DNA from: Pseudooceanicola marinus
Lineage (GTDB): Bacteria; Pseudomonadota; Alphaproteobacteria; Rhodobacterales; Rhodobacteraceae
Assembly (NCBI RefSeq): GCF_002786295.1
Contig: NZ_PGTC01000010.1
Coordinates: 62,001-126,000 of the forward strand
Length of the DNA: 64,000 bases
Direction: 5' to 3'
Shown one piece after another: positions 8,095 to 17,222 of the stretch; the stretch's first letter is position 1; each line of letters begins with the position of its first letter. The position numbers were made by a program, and so were the translations under genes. The notes beneath the pieces were generated by a model. That model was not told where the DNA came from and did no database searches. It saw only the letters and a program-made list of their open reading frames with translations.

Positions 8095-9138
8095 TTACGG
8101 CAGCGCGTCCTGTTTCGGGCGCGGGGTATCGGCGGTTTCCGCCGGCAGCACCGGCAGGGTGATCTCCGGCATCTCGCCGGTCAGGCTGTCGAGGAAGGCC
8201 ACGATCGAGGTCGCATCCTCGTCCGACAGCTCCTCGCCCAGCTGGCTTTCGGCCATGATCTGCACCGCCACCTTCAGGTCCCAGACCTTACCGGAGTGGA
8301 AGTAGGGCGCGGTCAACGACACGTTGCGCAGGGGCGCGGCGCGGAAGACATATTCGTCGTCCACCGTCTCGGTCACGGCGAAGCGGCCCTTGTCGCCTTC
8401 GGGCAGCACGTCGGCACCGGGTTTCTCGATCAGGCCGAAGGGATAGTACCCGTGCCCGCCCACGTTCACGCCCGAGTGGCAGGAGACGCAGCCCAGGTCG
8501 AGGAACAGCCCCAGCCCTTCCCTGGCCTTTGCCGTCAGCGCGGTGTCATCGCCGTTCAACCAGCTGTCGAAGGGCGCCGGTGTCAGCAGCGTGGCCTCGA
8601 AGGCCTCGATGGCCTTGGCCATGTTGTCGAAGTTGGTGGGGGCGTCCTCGCCCGGGAAGGCCGTTTCGAAGAGCGACACGTACTGCGGCATCGAGTTCAA
8701 CATGACCTCGACGTTTTCCGGCGTGTTGGCCATCTCGACGCCCGCCTGCACCGGGCCCTTGGCCTGGGCCTTCAGGTCCTCGGCGCGCCCGTCCCAGAAC
8801 TGCGCCTCGTTCAGCACGGCGTTCAGCACCGTGGGCGCATTGCGCGGGCCCTTCTGCCAGCCGTGGCCGACGGAGGTTTCCAGGTTGTCGTCCCCGCCGG
8901 TGGTCAGGTTGTGACAGGAATAGCAGGAAAAGACGCCCGACAGCGAAACGCGCGGGTCGAAGAAAAGCATCTTGCCCAGTTCGATCTTCTCATCCGTCAC
9001 GGGGTTGTCGGCGACGGCCGGGATGGTCGAGGGCAGGGGTTGGAACATGTCCGTCGCATAGTCGCGCAGATCATCGGCTGCGGCGCTCGTGGCGAGGGCC
9101 GTACTGGCTAAGAGAAGAATGGTCAGGCTACGCATCAT
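8095..9138 (-). CDS. Di-heme cytochrome c peroxidase (CcpA/MauG family)
   Basis: Periplasmic enzyme reducing hydrogen peroxide with electrons from cytochrome c. The 347-residue protein has a Sec signal peptide (MRSLTILLLASTALATSAAA) and two c-type heme sites, CYSCH at residues 72-76 and CVSCH at 217-221, with the spacing of this family. Conserved FDPRVSLSGVFSC and NAPTVLNAV..QFWDGRA segments agree. Two adjacent ATGs (9138 and 9135) are possible; GGAG lies 3 or 6 nt before them. A candidate FNR-type box at 9201-9214 suggests induction under low oxygen. Confidence 0.9.
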   Translation of the reverse strand: MMRSLTILLLASTALATSAAADDLRDYATDMFQPLPSTIPAVADNPVTDEKIELGKMLFFDPRVSLSGVFSCYSCHNLTTGGDDNLETSVGHGWQKGPRNAPTVLNAVLNEAQFWDGRAEDLKAQAKGPVQAGVEMANTPENVEVMLNSMPQYVSLFETAFPGEDAPTNFDNMAKAIEAFEATLLTPAPFDSWLNGDDTALTAKAREGLGLFLDLGCVSCHSGVNVGGHGYYPFGLIEKPGADVLPEGDKGRFAVTETVDDEYVFRAAPLRNVSLTAPYFHSGKVWDLKVAVQIMAESQLGEELSDEDATSIVAFLDSLTGEMPEITLPVLPAETADTPRPKQDALP

Positions 9139-9200
9139 CGTCTCCGTTTCTCTGGGAAGTTCGCGCTGACCCAAGCTGTCGGAGAATCGTCATCGGGGGT

Positions 9201-9214
9201 TTGATCTCGGTCAA
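9201..9214 (-). promoter_or_regulatory. FNR/FnrL-type box upstream of cytochrome c peroxidase
   Basis: TTGATCTCGGTCAA matches TTGAT-N4-ATCAA in 9 of 10 fixed positions. It is centred about 70 bp upstream of the peroxidase start, so a start of transcription near 9166 would put the box at about -41.5, the usual activating position. FNR control of bacterial cytochrome c peroxidases is known in Paracoccus and Rhodobacter; here it is inferred from the match. Confidence 0.6.
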
Positions 9215-9336
9215 ACTCGGGGCGATTCTTTTGAATTATTCTAAATTGAAGTGTTTCAGATATCTCTTTGCAGATCTGGCGGTTACGGGTCTGCGCTTTG
9301 CAACCGGGGCGCGGCCTGGCGCCCCGGTGCGCGGGA

Positions 9337-10254
9337 TCAGACCTGCGCCGCCCCCGATTGTGGCGCCGCGCTGTCGCGGCGTTCGCGGTCCAGCAGGTAG
9401 AAGGAGGCGGCGACGATCAGCGCCGACCCGGTCCACATGCTGCCTGGCGGCACGAAGCCGAAGATCAGCACGCCCAAGGCCACGTTCAGCGGCAGTTTCA
9501 CGTGGTCGAAGGGCTGCAGGAAGCCCGCGTCGGCCAGGGAGTAGGCGCGCGCGATCGCATACTGTGCCGCCGCCGTCAGCAACCCGGCCAGCACCAACAG
9601 CGAAAGCGCCCCCGCAGGCGGCAGCAGCGCGCCCAGCCCGGCGCCCGAGGGCAGCGCCAGCACGGCCAGCACCGCGTTGGCCGGGGTCAGCAGCATCAGC
9701 AGATGCAGGGTCAGGCTCTCGGGGGCCTCGGTCGCCGTCATCCGCTTGGTCAGCAGGGAGGTCCCGGCCCAGAGAGCGGCGGCCCCCACGGGCATCAGGG
9801 CGGCCCAGCTGAAGGCCTCCGACCAGGGCGCCAGCAGGATCATCCCGCCGGCCAGCCCGCCCAGCACCGCCAGCCAGCGGCGCGGTGGGGTTTCCTCATG
9901 CAGCAGCAGCGCGGCGCCCAGGGTGACGAAGAAGGGCGACAGCAGGATCAGCGCCGAGGCCTGCCAGATCGGCACGAAAGCCAGCGACGCCACCCAGAGC
10001 TGCACGCCCGCCACGGCGCAGCCAGCGCGCGCCAGGTGCAGCCAGGGCTGCCGCATCGCCCAGGCGGCGCGGTCGCGCGACAGGGCCCAGGGCAGGGCCA
10101 GCAGGGTGGCCGTCAGGTATTGCCAAAAGGCGATGGTGGGCCCGGCGAGGCCCAGCCCCATGGCGATATGCTGGGTGAGGGTGTTGTAGAGGGCGAAGAT
10201 CGCGCCGGCGGCGATCATCATCACGGCGCCGCGCGCCGGGTGGTGGTGAGTCAT
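9337..10254 (-). CDS. ribN: EamA/DMT-family riboflavin transporter, RibN type
   Basis: Inner-membrane protein of 305 residues with about ten hydrophobic segments arranged as two EamA halves (first half GAVMMIAAGAIFALYNT..., second half MPVGAAALWAGTSLL...). The drug/metabolite transporter family alone would not give a substrate, but an FMN riboswitch lies directly upstream in the leader, and RibN riboflavin importers of alphaproteobacteria are EamA proteins under FMN riboswitches. Riboflavin uptake is therefore the likely job. The ATG at 10254 follows GGAAAGGA. Monocistronic. Confidence 0.85.
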   Translation of the reverse strand: MTHHHPARGAVMMIAAGAIFALYNTLTQHIAMGLGLAGPTIAFWQYLTATLLALPWALSRDRAAWAMRQPWLHLARAGCAVAGVQLWVASLAFVPIWQASALILLSPFFVTLGAALLLHEETPPRRWLAVLGGLAGGMILLAPWSEAFSWAALMPVGAAALWAGTSLLTKRMTATEAPESLTLHLLMLLTPANAVLAVLALPSGAGLGALLPPAGALSLLVLAGLLTAAAQYAIARAYSLADAGFLQPFDHVKLPLNVALGVLIFGFVPPGSMWTGSALIVAASFYLLDRERRDSAAPQSGAAQV

Positions 10255-10342
10255 GCGGTGTCCTTTCCAAACGCATAACCCAAGGCAGTCGGGGACAGCG
10301 CCCGCTGCCACGCCCCTCTGGGCGCGGTGCGGGAGATATCCC

Positions 10343-10467
10343 GTTCTCTTCCATCCGGACTTTAACCGTCGGCCCCGGAGTTCCACCGGATCTGCTGTCC
10401 CTTCCGATTGCGAAAGGCGCTCGCGGGCTGTCACCGCCGGTGGGGAATTGCACCCCGCCCTGAGAAC
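10343..10467 (-). promoter_or_regulatory. FMN riboswitch (RFN element)
   Basis: On the minus strand all hallmark blocks occur in order: GTTCTC (P1), AGGGCGGGGTGCAATTCCCC, ACCGGCGGT, AGCCCGCGAGCG, GATCCGGTGGAACTCCGG, GGCCGACGGTTAAAGTCCGG, then GAGAAC closing P1 (10343-10348 pairs with 10462-10467). The ribN start is 88 nt downstream; that spacer contains a small CGCCC/GGGCG hairpin that may act as the expression platform. FMN binding should lower expression of the transporter. Confidence 0.93.
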
Positions 10468-10870
10468 AAGCGACCTTGCTGGCCGCCGGGGGAAATTATG
10501 AGGGGCCGTGGGGGAGTGCAAGGGGTGGTGGTGCGGGGAAGGCTGTGCAGGGATGCGGGGGAGGGGGCGCCGGAGGAGGGGGCTCTGCCCCCGTCGCCCG
10601 GCGGGCGACTCCCCCGGGATACTTCGGGCCAATAAATGGGGTGGGGAAGGGGACAGGTGGCTCTAGGGGGTGTGAGAGGTGTGAGGGGGGATGTATCTTT
10701 TCGTTCTACTGTCTCGCCCGGCGGCACGCCGGGCCGCGCCCGACCCTCCCCCCGGGAGGGCGCATTGGAGATGTTTTGATTAGCTTGCGCGACGAGGCTG
10801 CTTTCGGGCGCCGCGTTTGGCGTTGGCGTGTCAAAGCGCCCACCCAAGGTCGGGCGCTGCCCTTCGCGCC
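10468..10870. other. Gene-free region with repeat copy B and a second GC hairpin
   Basis: This 403-bp stretch holds the ribN promoter, repeat copy B (10572-10636), and near 10715-10735 a perfect CCCGGCG-GCA-CGCCGGG hairpin, then CCCTCCCCCCGGGAGGG. No coding frame is supported. The next gene ends at 10871 on the minus strand. Confidence 0.5.
10572..10636 (+). repeat. Dispersed two-hairpin intergenic repeat, copy B
   Basis: Best-formed copy: hairpin 1 GGGGGC-TCT-GCCCCC (10578-10592), hairpin 2 GTCGCCC-GGC-GGGCGAC (10593-10609), core CCCCCGGGATACTTCGGGCC (10611-10630). Same order as copies A, C and D, with a different but fully paired hairpin 2. Confidence 0.75.
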
Positions 10871-12433
10871 TCAGAGTACGCCGAAGAGTTTGAGGCCGAT
10901 TTCGACGAGCCTGGTGACGATCTGCGGGCCTCCGAGAATAGTGAAGAGGGCGCAGCCCTCGAGGGCGAGCCGGATCGTCTTGTTGGTCTTGCTGTCGAAA
11001 AGCGAGGCGCCCTTGTCCGGCAGCTTGTCCATAATGACTTTCATCCACGACACGCGGTGGAAGACCCGCATCGATTCATCCACGCCCGGCAGGGGTGGCG
11101 CGCCTGTGGGCAGGGGCGTGGTCGCGTCGTTGATCAGTTGCGGGATGTCGCGGGCGAAATCCTCCGCCATTTCGCCTTCGCTCAGCGCCAACAGCACCGG
11201 CTCGGCTGACTCGAGAACCTCCAGATCCGCCCGGTCCATCTCACGCAGCCTTTGCTGCGCAATACGTTGGCGGTTCTCGGCGATCTCGGGATGCTGCGCA
11301 CGGATCGCCAGGGCGCCTTCTTCGACCGCCTCCAGCAGGGCGAGGTTGTCTTCGGTCTCGGCCAACTCCTGCGTTTCGCGGATCTCGCGCCGCAGGCTGA
11401 TGGCGACCGAGGTGTAATCCAGCTCGATCCGCTGCGGATCGTTGCCATAGCGTTGGTGGGTGCGCCGCAGGGTCCGCACCGCCCGCATGTCCTCGCGCAG
11501 TCCGTTCTGGCCCTGAAGGGCATCCTCCAGCGCATCCTCGGTCTGGGCCAGCAGGGCGGAGATCAGGGGCGCGTTTTCCAGCGGGCGCGGGGTGACGGAG
11601 AAGGTGCCGGTTTCGGGGTCGAGCGTGACCTCTTCGGCCAGATGGGTGGTGCGGGCGAGATAGGCGGCCTCGATCTTGGCGATCTGCTCGGCCACGGCTT
11701 CGGGGCCCTGCTGCCAGATTGCGTCGGGGATCAGGGCGACCTCGCGCTGGAGGTCCCAGGGCAGGGGATCGCCTGCCATGGCGCGTTCGTACCAGCGGGA
11801 CCAGAAGGACCAGGGGCCGCCGGCGGTAGGGAGCCAGCTAGATCCAGGCATGTCGCGAATTGATGCAAATGTCTGTTCCAGAATTTTGGGAATAGCAATC
11901 GGAGTAACTGTGCCGAAACGGCCATCTTGAAGCGAAGTGATGTCCTTTGTGATCTCTTGGAATAGTTCTTGTGCTGAAGCTTCTGGGAGTTCTTGCGAAA
12001 GATCTCCATGGACCGATCGGTAGTCAATTGCGACTATGCGAGCGGATTTGATGGCGAGCTGTATGCCTTCCATAGTCTCGAGTGCAAAGGACGAATTTAC
12101 GAGAGTTCTAGTTGTGCAAAGAGCGGTGTTTGCTGCGGTTTCAACAGCTAGTCGGGCTGGCTCACCTACTGCTTGTTGTATGTCACTAGCCGTGAAGATG
12201 TTATTTTGAGCGGGCCTCGGGGCCTGAGCCTCTGTGTTCGGCGAAGATGAAATCATCGCGCGAAGCGCGAGCAAGGTGATACGCTGTTCTTCATCTACAT
12301 TGCTTGCTCTAGGGCTAACGGCGAAGACTAGCGGCAGCACCCGCATAGCGGCTCTATGGGCAATCGCCGCGCAAACCTCCCGCGACTGCCCCGCCAGCCA
12401 CGCACTGAACTGCTCTTCGTTCTCTACCGCCAT
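10871..12433 (-). CDS. Unknown 520-residue protein with composition break
   Basis: Mostly polar, helix-rich protein with no family I recognise. The C-terminal half is strongly acidic and heptad-like in places (QELAETEDNLALLEAVEEGALAIRAQ, then QRIAQQRLREMDRADLEVLE), suggesting coiled coil. The last 30 residues (LALEGCALFTILGGPQIV...GLKLFGVL) are hydrophobic and could contact a membrane. By hand count the 60 bases 11461-11520 are 73% GC, but 11881-11940 are 47% and 12061-12120 are 43%, so the N-terminal half is unlike its surroundings. Start at 12433 is the first Met; no strong ribosome site is evident. Confidence 0.6.
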   Translation of the reverse strand: MAVENEEQFSAWLAGQSREVCAAIAHRAAMRVLPLVFAVSPRASNVDEEQRITLLALRAMISSSPNTEAQAPRPAQNNIFTASDIQQAVGEPARLAVETAANTALCTTRTLVNSSFALETMEGIQLAIKSARIVAIDYRSVHGDLSQELPEASAQELFQEITKDITSLQDGRFGTVTPIAIPKILEQTFASIRDMPGSSWLPTAGGPWSFWSRWYERAMAGDPLPWDLQREVALIPDAIWQQGPEAVAEQIAKIEAAYLARTTHLAEEVTLDPETGTFSVTPRPLENAPLISALLAQTEDALEDALQGQNGLREDMRAVRTLRRTHQRYGNDPQRIELDYTSVAISLRREIRETQELAETEDNLALLEAVEEGALAIRAQHPEIAENRQRIAQQRLREMDRADLEVLESAEPVLLALSEGEMAEDFARDIPQLINDATTPLPTGAPPLPGVDESMRVFHRVSWMKVIMDKLPDKGASLFDSKTNKTIRLALEGCALFTILGGPQIVTRLVEIGLKLFGVL

Positions 12434-12539
12434 AGTCTGACTGTCTCCGCCTCTGCACGCACCCTAGCGAAACCGCCCGCTCGCTCAACCCTGCCTGCAC
12501 CCCGCGCCTCCGCCCACCCACGCCCCGCTCAATCCCCCG

Positions 12540-12716
12540 GACCAACCGCCGAGCACGTCGGACCGGCGCGCGCGCCCGGCGCTCCGCCTGTTCGCGCCTC
12601 GATGGATCCACTGGATCCATCGCCAGCTGCGCTGGACCGGCGCAACCCATGGGCTCCGCCCGCGCGCGCCTCGATTGATCCCCCCGATCAATCGCCAGCT
12701 TCGCTGGACCGGCGCG
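12540..12716. repeat. 72-bp tandem repeat with paired palindromes
   Basis: The block GGACCGGCGC recurs at 12560, 12634 and 12706, and CGCGCCTCGAT at 12593 and 12665, giving a period of 72-74 bp. Each unit has a small CCAGC-NNN-GCTGG hairpin (CCGA..TCGG in the first) and, between units, a palindrome: GATGGATCC..GGATCCATC, then GATTGATC..GATCAATC. Stem bases change between units but remain complementary. It lies between the 520-residue unknown gene and lepA. In one minus-strand frame the period equals 24 codons, but no protein is claimed. Confidence 0.75.
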
Positions 12717-12761
12717 CGCCCCCTTGCCAACTGCCCCTTTCCCCCTCATATGCTGCCGATC

Positions 12762-14561
<1,800 letters not shown>

Positions 14562-14567
14562 GGAAAG

Positions 14568-14594
14568 CCCGGGCCAGCGCCCGGGTTTTTCTTT
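14568..14594 (+). terminator. Rho-independent terminator of lepA
   Basis: CCCGGGC (14568-14574), loop CAGC, GCCCGGG (14579-14585), then TTTTTCTTT. It begins six bases after the lepA stop. Confidence 0.88.
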
Positions 14595-14607
14595 GGGTCG
14601 GTTGCCG

Positions 14608-15252
14608 TCACGGCCCGCCGCCCGGCGGCCCAGCCTGGCCGCAGGAGGGGGGGCGGGCCGATGCCGGGAGGGCCCGCGTATCGGCCGGGCCTGAGCCGGC
14701 CTGAGCCATCAAGCTCCCCGGCCCCTCCTGTTCCCCATACATTCCCTCTGGGACCTGGCCGGCCCAGTCCGCCTCGACCCATCCCTGTCGCACTTCGCGG
14801 TGGAAGGATGAGAATTCCCAATCCGCCGCCCGGGCGCAGAGGCCGTGCTGCACCGGATCCGCCCAACAGTAGTGCAGATGGGCGCGATAATCGCGGGCGT
14901 CGCGGATGGGATGCTGCCAGTAGCCGCGTTTCCAGATGCCCAACTGCCCCCGGCGGCGTTTGCCGGGGCTTCGCGGCACGCGGGCCGCGACACGGCGGCT
15001 GAACTCGGCCTTGATGGCCTGCCAGCGGACGGCGCAGTCGGAATCATCCGGCGGCAGGGTCCAGAGGCAGTGCAGGTGGTCGGGCAGGACGACGAAGGCG
15101 TCAATGTGGAAGGGGCGGCGCAGGCGTTCGACCATCACCGCTTCGCGCAGGGCGGCCACCTCGCGCCGCAGCAGGTCGGAGGTGGTGTCGCGCAGGCGGA
15201 CGGTGAAGAAGATGGGGGCGCCGGGCGCGCGGGGGCGAAGGTAGCGGGACAT
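14608..15252 (-). CDS. REP-associated tyrosine transposase (RAYT, Y1/HUH family)
   Basis: Single-strand DNA transposase-like protein of 214 residues. The HUH-type metal motif is HLH (residues 59-61) in IDAFVVLPDHLHCLW, and the conserved Y1 region HYCWADPVQHGL contains a candidate nucleophile Tyr128. RAYTs act on REP hairpins and are domesticated rather than self-mobile; no IS ends flank this gene. The C-terminal 40 residues are Gly/Pro-rich and may be non-conserved. A search of the flanks showed no clear classic REP pair, but hairpin repeats occur elsewhere in the window. Confidence 0.85.
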   Translation of the reverse strand: MSRYLRPRAPGAPIFFTVRLRDTTSDLLRREVAALREAVMVERLRRPFHIDAFVVLPDHLHCLWTLPPDDSDCAVRWQAIKAEFSRRVAARVPRSPGKRRRGQLGIWKRGYWQHPIRDARDYRAHLHYCWADPVQHGLCARAADWEFSSFHREVRQGWVEADWAGQVPEGMYGEQEGPGSLMAQAGSGPADTRALPASARPPSCGQAGPPGGGP

Positions 15253-15366
15253 CCCCGGATCCTTGCGCAGGCTTGGTTAAGGAACGGTGGAGGCGTCAGA
15301 AGGGCGGGACTGGTGGGACGTCACCTTTTCTCGCTCAGGACGGGCCGCGTCCGGAGACCCGTCACG

Positions 15367-15396
15367 AAAAAAGGCCGATCCCGAGGGGCCGGCCTT
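15367..15396 (-). terminator. Rho-independent terminator of first entericidin gene
   Basis: Minus-strand hairpin AAGGCCG/CGGCCTT (15371-15377 with 15390-15396) followed by a run of six T (A bases 15367-15372 on the plus strand). Confidence 0.75.
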
Positions 15397-15436
15397 CGCG
15401 TTTCCTGCTCCGCAGCTGCGGCGGTGGTCAGGTCCC

Positions 15437-15574
15437 TTACATCCCGGTCTGGCTCCGGTTCGCCTCGCCTTCGATCGCGGCGCCTGCGGTTTGCAGGTCA
15501 CGGCCCGCACCCTTGACGGTTTCGCAGGCGGTCAGGGCCGTCAGCGCGGCCAGGCAGAATGCAAGTCTGATCAT
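15437..15574 (-). CDS. Entericidin-like small lipoprotein, first copy
   Basis: A 45-residue lipoprotein too short for ordinary gene callers to find easily. Translation begins MIRLAFCLAALTALTAC: signal peptide with lipobox LTAC, modified at Cys17. The mature part ETVKGAGRDLQTAGAAIEGE matches entericidin A/B proteins, small envelope lipoproteins of antidote/toxin type in enterobacteria; the role in alphaproteobacteria is unclear. Ribosome site GAGGAA lies just before the ATG. It is followed by a terminator and is paralogous to the next gene. Confidence 0.8.
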   Translation of the reverse strand: MIRLAFCLAALTALTACETVKGAGRDLQTAGAAIEGEANRSQTGM

Positions 15575-15697
15575 GATGTTCCTCGGCATGATATGGATCC
15601 CGTCGGGATCCTAGGCGGAGCGTCGGGGCGCGTCCAGCGTCATGCACGAGACAGGCCGGCCGGAGCGATATACCCCGCCCGGCCTGCGCGCAGAGGC

Positions 15698-15850
15698 TTA
15701 CATCTGCGACTGGGTTTCCCGGGCTTCACCCTCGATCGCCTGGCCGGCATTCTCGATATCCTGGCCGGCGCCCTCGACGGTTTCACAGGCGGCAAGGGCC
15801 AGCAGGGCAGCAAAGACGGTGGCGGTGCGGGTCGCGATACGCGTGGTCAT
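15698..15850 (-). CDS. Entericidin-like small lipoprotein, second copy
   Basis: A 50-residue lipoprotein, MTTRIATRTATVFAALLALAAC with lipobox LAAC (Cys22), then ETVEGAGQDIENAGQAIEGEA. It shares the ET-V-GAG-D-AG-AIEGEA pattern with the copy 123 bp downstream on the same strand, so the two are a tandem duplication that has diverged. The ATG at 15850 is preceded by GGAGACAG. Entericidins are processed by Lgt, whose gene is also in this window but not linked. Confidence 0.85.
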   Translation of the reverse strand: MTTRIATRTATVFAALLALAACETVEGAGQDIENAGQAIEGEARETQSQM

Positions 15851-16051
15851 GATCTGTCTCCTTTTCTCGTTCCTGCCAATCAACGCGGTCACCGGGGGGC
15901 AAGGTTCCAGCGCCGCGCAAAAAGGTGCAGGCCGCAGCGCGCTCAGGCGGGGGGCCAGGGAGATGTTGACGAGGATCAAGGCGGGCATCTTGCCTGCGGG
16001 CATGATCCGGGGCGGCCCCGGGCGGGGCTGTCATCGAAAGGGACATGGCCC

Positions 16052-16237
16052 ATGCGCCGCCTTGCCGCGATCCTCTATTCCCTGATCTCCACCATGCTTG
16101 CCAGCAGCTTCGTGGTCCTCGTGCTGGTCAATGGCGGGCAGAGCCTCTGGCCGCTGCTGCTGGCGGCCGGGGCGGGGTTCGTGCTGGCCGCGCCGCTGGC
16201 CTGGGGGATCGCCCGGCGGATCGCCGGGGACGACTGA
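16052..16237 (+). CDS. Small two-helix membrane protein
   Basis: A 61-residue inner-membrane protein with two hydrophobic stretches (about residues 5-27 and 32-54) and a basic C-terminal ARRIAG end. From memory, similar Rhodobacteraceae proteins are sometimes labelled CTP synthetase in databases; nothing in the sequence supports that enzyme. The ATG at 16052 follows GAAAGGGAC. It is divergent from the entericidins and convergent with the esterase gene. Confidence 0.62.
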   Translation: MRRLAAILYSLISTMLASSFVVLVLVNGGQSLWPLLLAAGAGFVLAAPLAWGIARRIAGDD

Positions 16238-16267
16238 GGTGGTTTCCGAAGGCCGCCCCCCGGCCCG

Positions 16268-17032
16268 TCAGCCGGTGGCGAGGAAGGCGGAGACCGCAGC
16301 CTCGAACTCGCGCGGCTTCTCGGCATGCAGCCAGTGGCCCGCGCCGGGGATCTTGGCGAAATGCGATTGCGGGAAAAGCGCGCGGATCCGTTCGCGATAC
16401 TCCGGTTTCACGTAGTCGCTTTCGGCCCCCGACAGGAACAGAGTCTCGCCCTCGAAGGGTGTGGTCAGATCCTCGGGGAAGGACATGATCTTCGGCATCT
16501 CCGCCTCCAGCACATCGAGGTTCAGCCGCCAGCGTTTCTCCGGCGCGTCCAGGCTCTGGGTGAAGAAGCTTTGCAGAGAGCGGCCCACGCCGGCCTCGGC
16601 CAGCTGCGCCTCGGCGTCCGAGCGCCGGGTGACGGTCGACAGGTCGACCGATTTCATCGCGTCGATGAACTCCTGCTGGCTGTGGCTGTAGGTGACGGGG
16701 GCGATATCCGCGATGACCAGCCGGTCCACCAGGTCGGGCCGGGTCAGCGCCAGGGCCATCGAGGCCTTGCCACCCATGGAATGGCCCAGGACGTGACAGG
16801 GGCGGCCCTCGGCCTCGATCACCTCGGCCAGGTCGGCGGCCATGGCCGGGTAGCCGTGATCCTCGCTCCAGTCGGAGAAGCCGTGGTTACGCATGTCCAC
16901 GGCGATGACCGTGCGGTCCGCCGACAGGCGTTTGGAGATCACGCCCCAGTTCCGCCCGGAGCCGAAAAGGCCATGGGCGATGACGAGAGGGGTGGCGTCG
17001 GCGGGGCCGTCCTGGCGGATCCTGTTCAGCAT
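16268..17032 (-). CDS. Alpha/beta-hydrolase, YbfF-like esterase
   Basis: Protein of 254 residues with the alpha/beta-hydrolase elements in order: HGLFGSGRNW (oxyanion region), nucleophile Ser in GHSMGG, catalytic Asp in FLSGAESDYV, and His in GAGHWLH. The pattern HGLFGS..NW and DMRNHGFS is typical of the YbfF esterase group, with broad acyl-ester activity. The ATG at 17032 was taken as the first start compatible with the family N-terminus; the upstream frame has no similarity. No obvious operon partner. Confidence 0.87.
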   Translation of the reverse strand: MLNRIRQDGPADATPLVIAHGLFGSGRNWGVISKRLSADRTVIAVDMRNHGFSDWSEDHGYPAMAADLAEVIEAEGRPCHVLGHSMGGKASMALALTRPDLVDRLVIADIAPVTYSHSQQEFIDAMKSVDLSTVTRRSDAEAQLAEAGVGRSLQSFFTQSLDAPEKRWRLNLDVLEAEMPKIMSFPEDLTTPFEGETLFLSGAESDYVKPEYRERIRALFPQSHFAKIPGAGHWLHAEKPREFEAAVSAFLATG

Positions 17033-17222
17033 GGGCGATGCATAGCGCGGTCCCGCGCGCCACGCCAGATCCCGCGCGGGCGCGATCCTGCAGGATGCAC
17101 AGCGATCCCTCGCGCGCCGGGCACCGGGCAGGCGCATCGGCTTGTCGCGAAGCGTCGGCGCAGCTATCCTGTGGCGCGCCGCAACGCCCCCTTTCGGGAC
17201 GGCGGCAGGACCGGAGAGAGCC

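Noticed and set aside
10810-11209. Plus-strand frame of 130 codons at 10817-11209
   Set aside because: Overlaps the 3' end of the unknown 520-residue gene on the opposite strand and lacks a ribosome site or family similarity.
12671-12697. FNR-like half-sites TTGAT and ATCAA in the tandem repeat
   Set aside because: The spacer is 7, not 4, and the pair changes sequence with the repeat unit, so it is part of the repeat palindrome.
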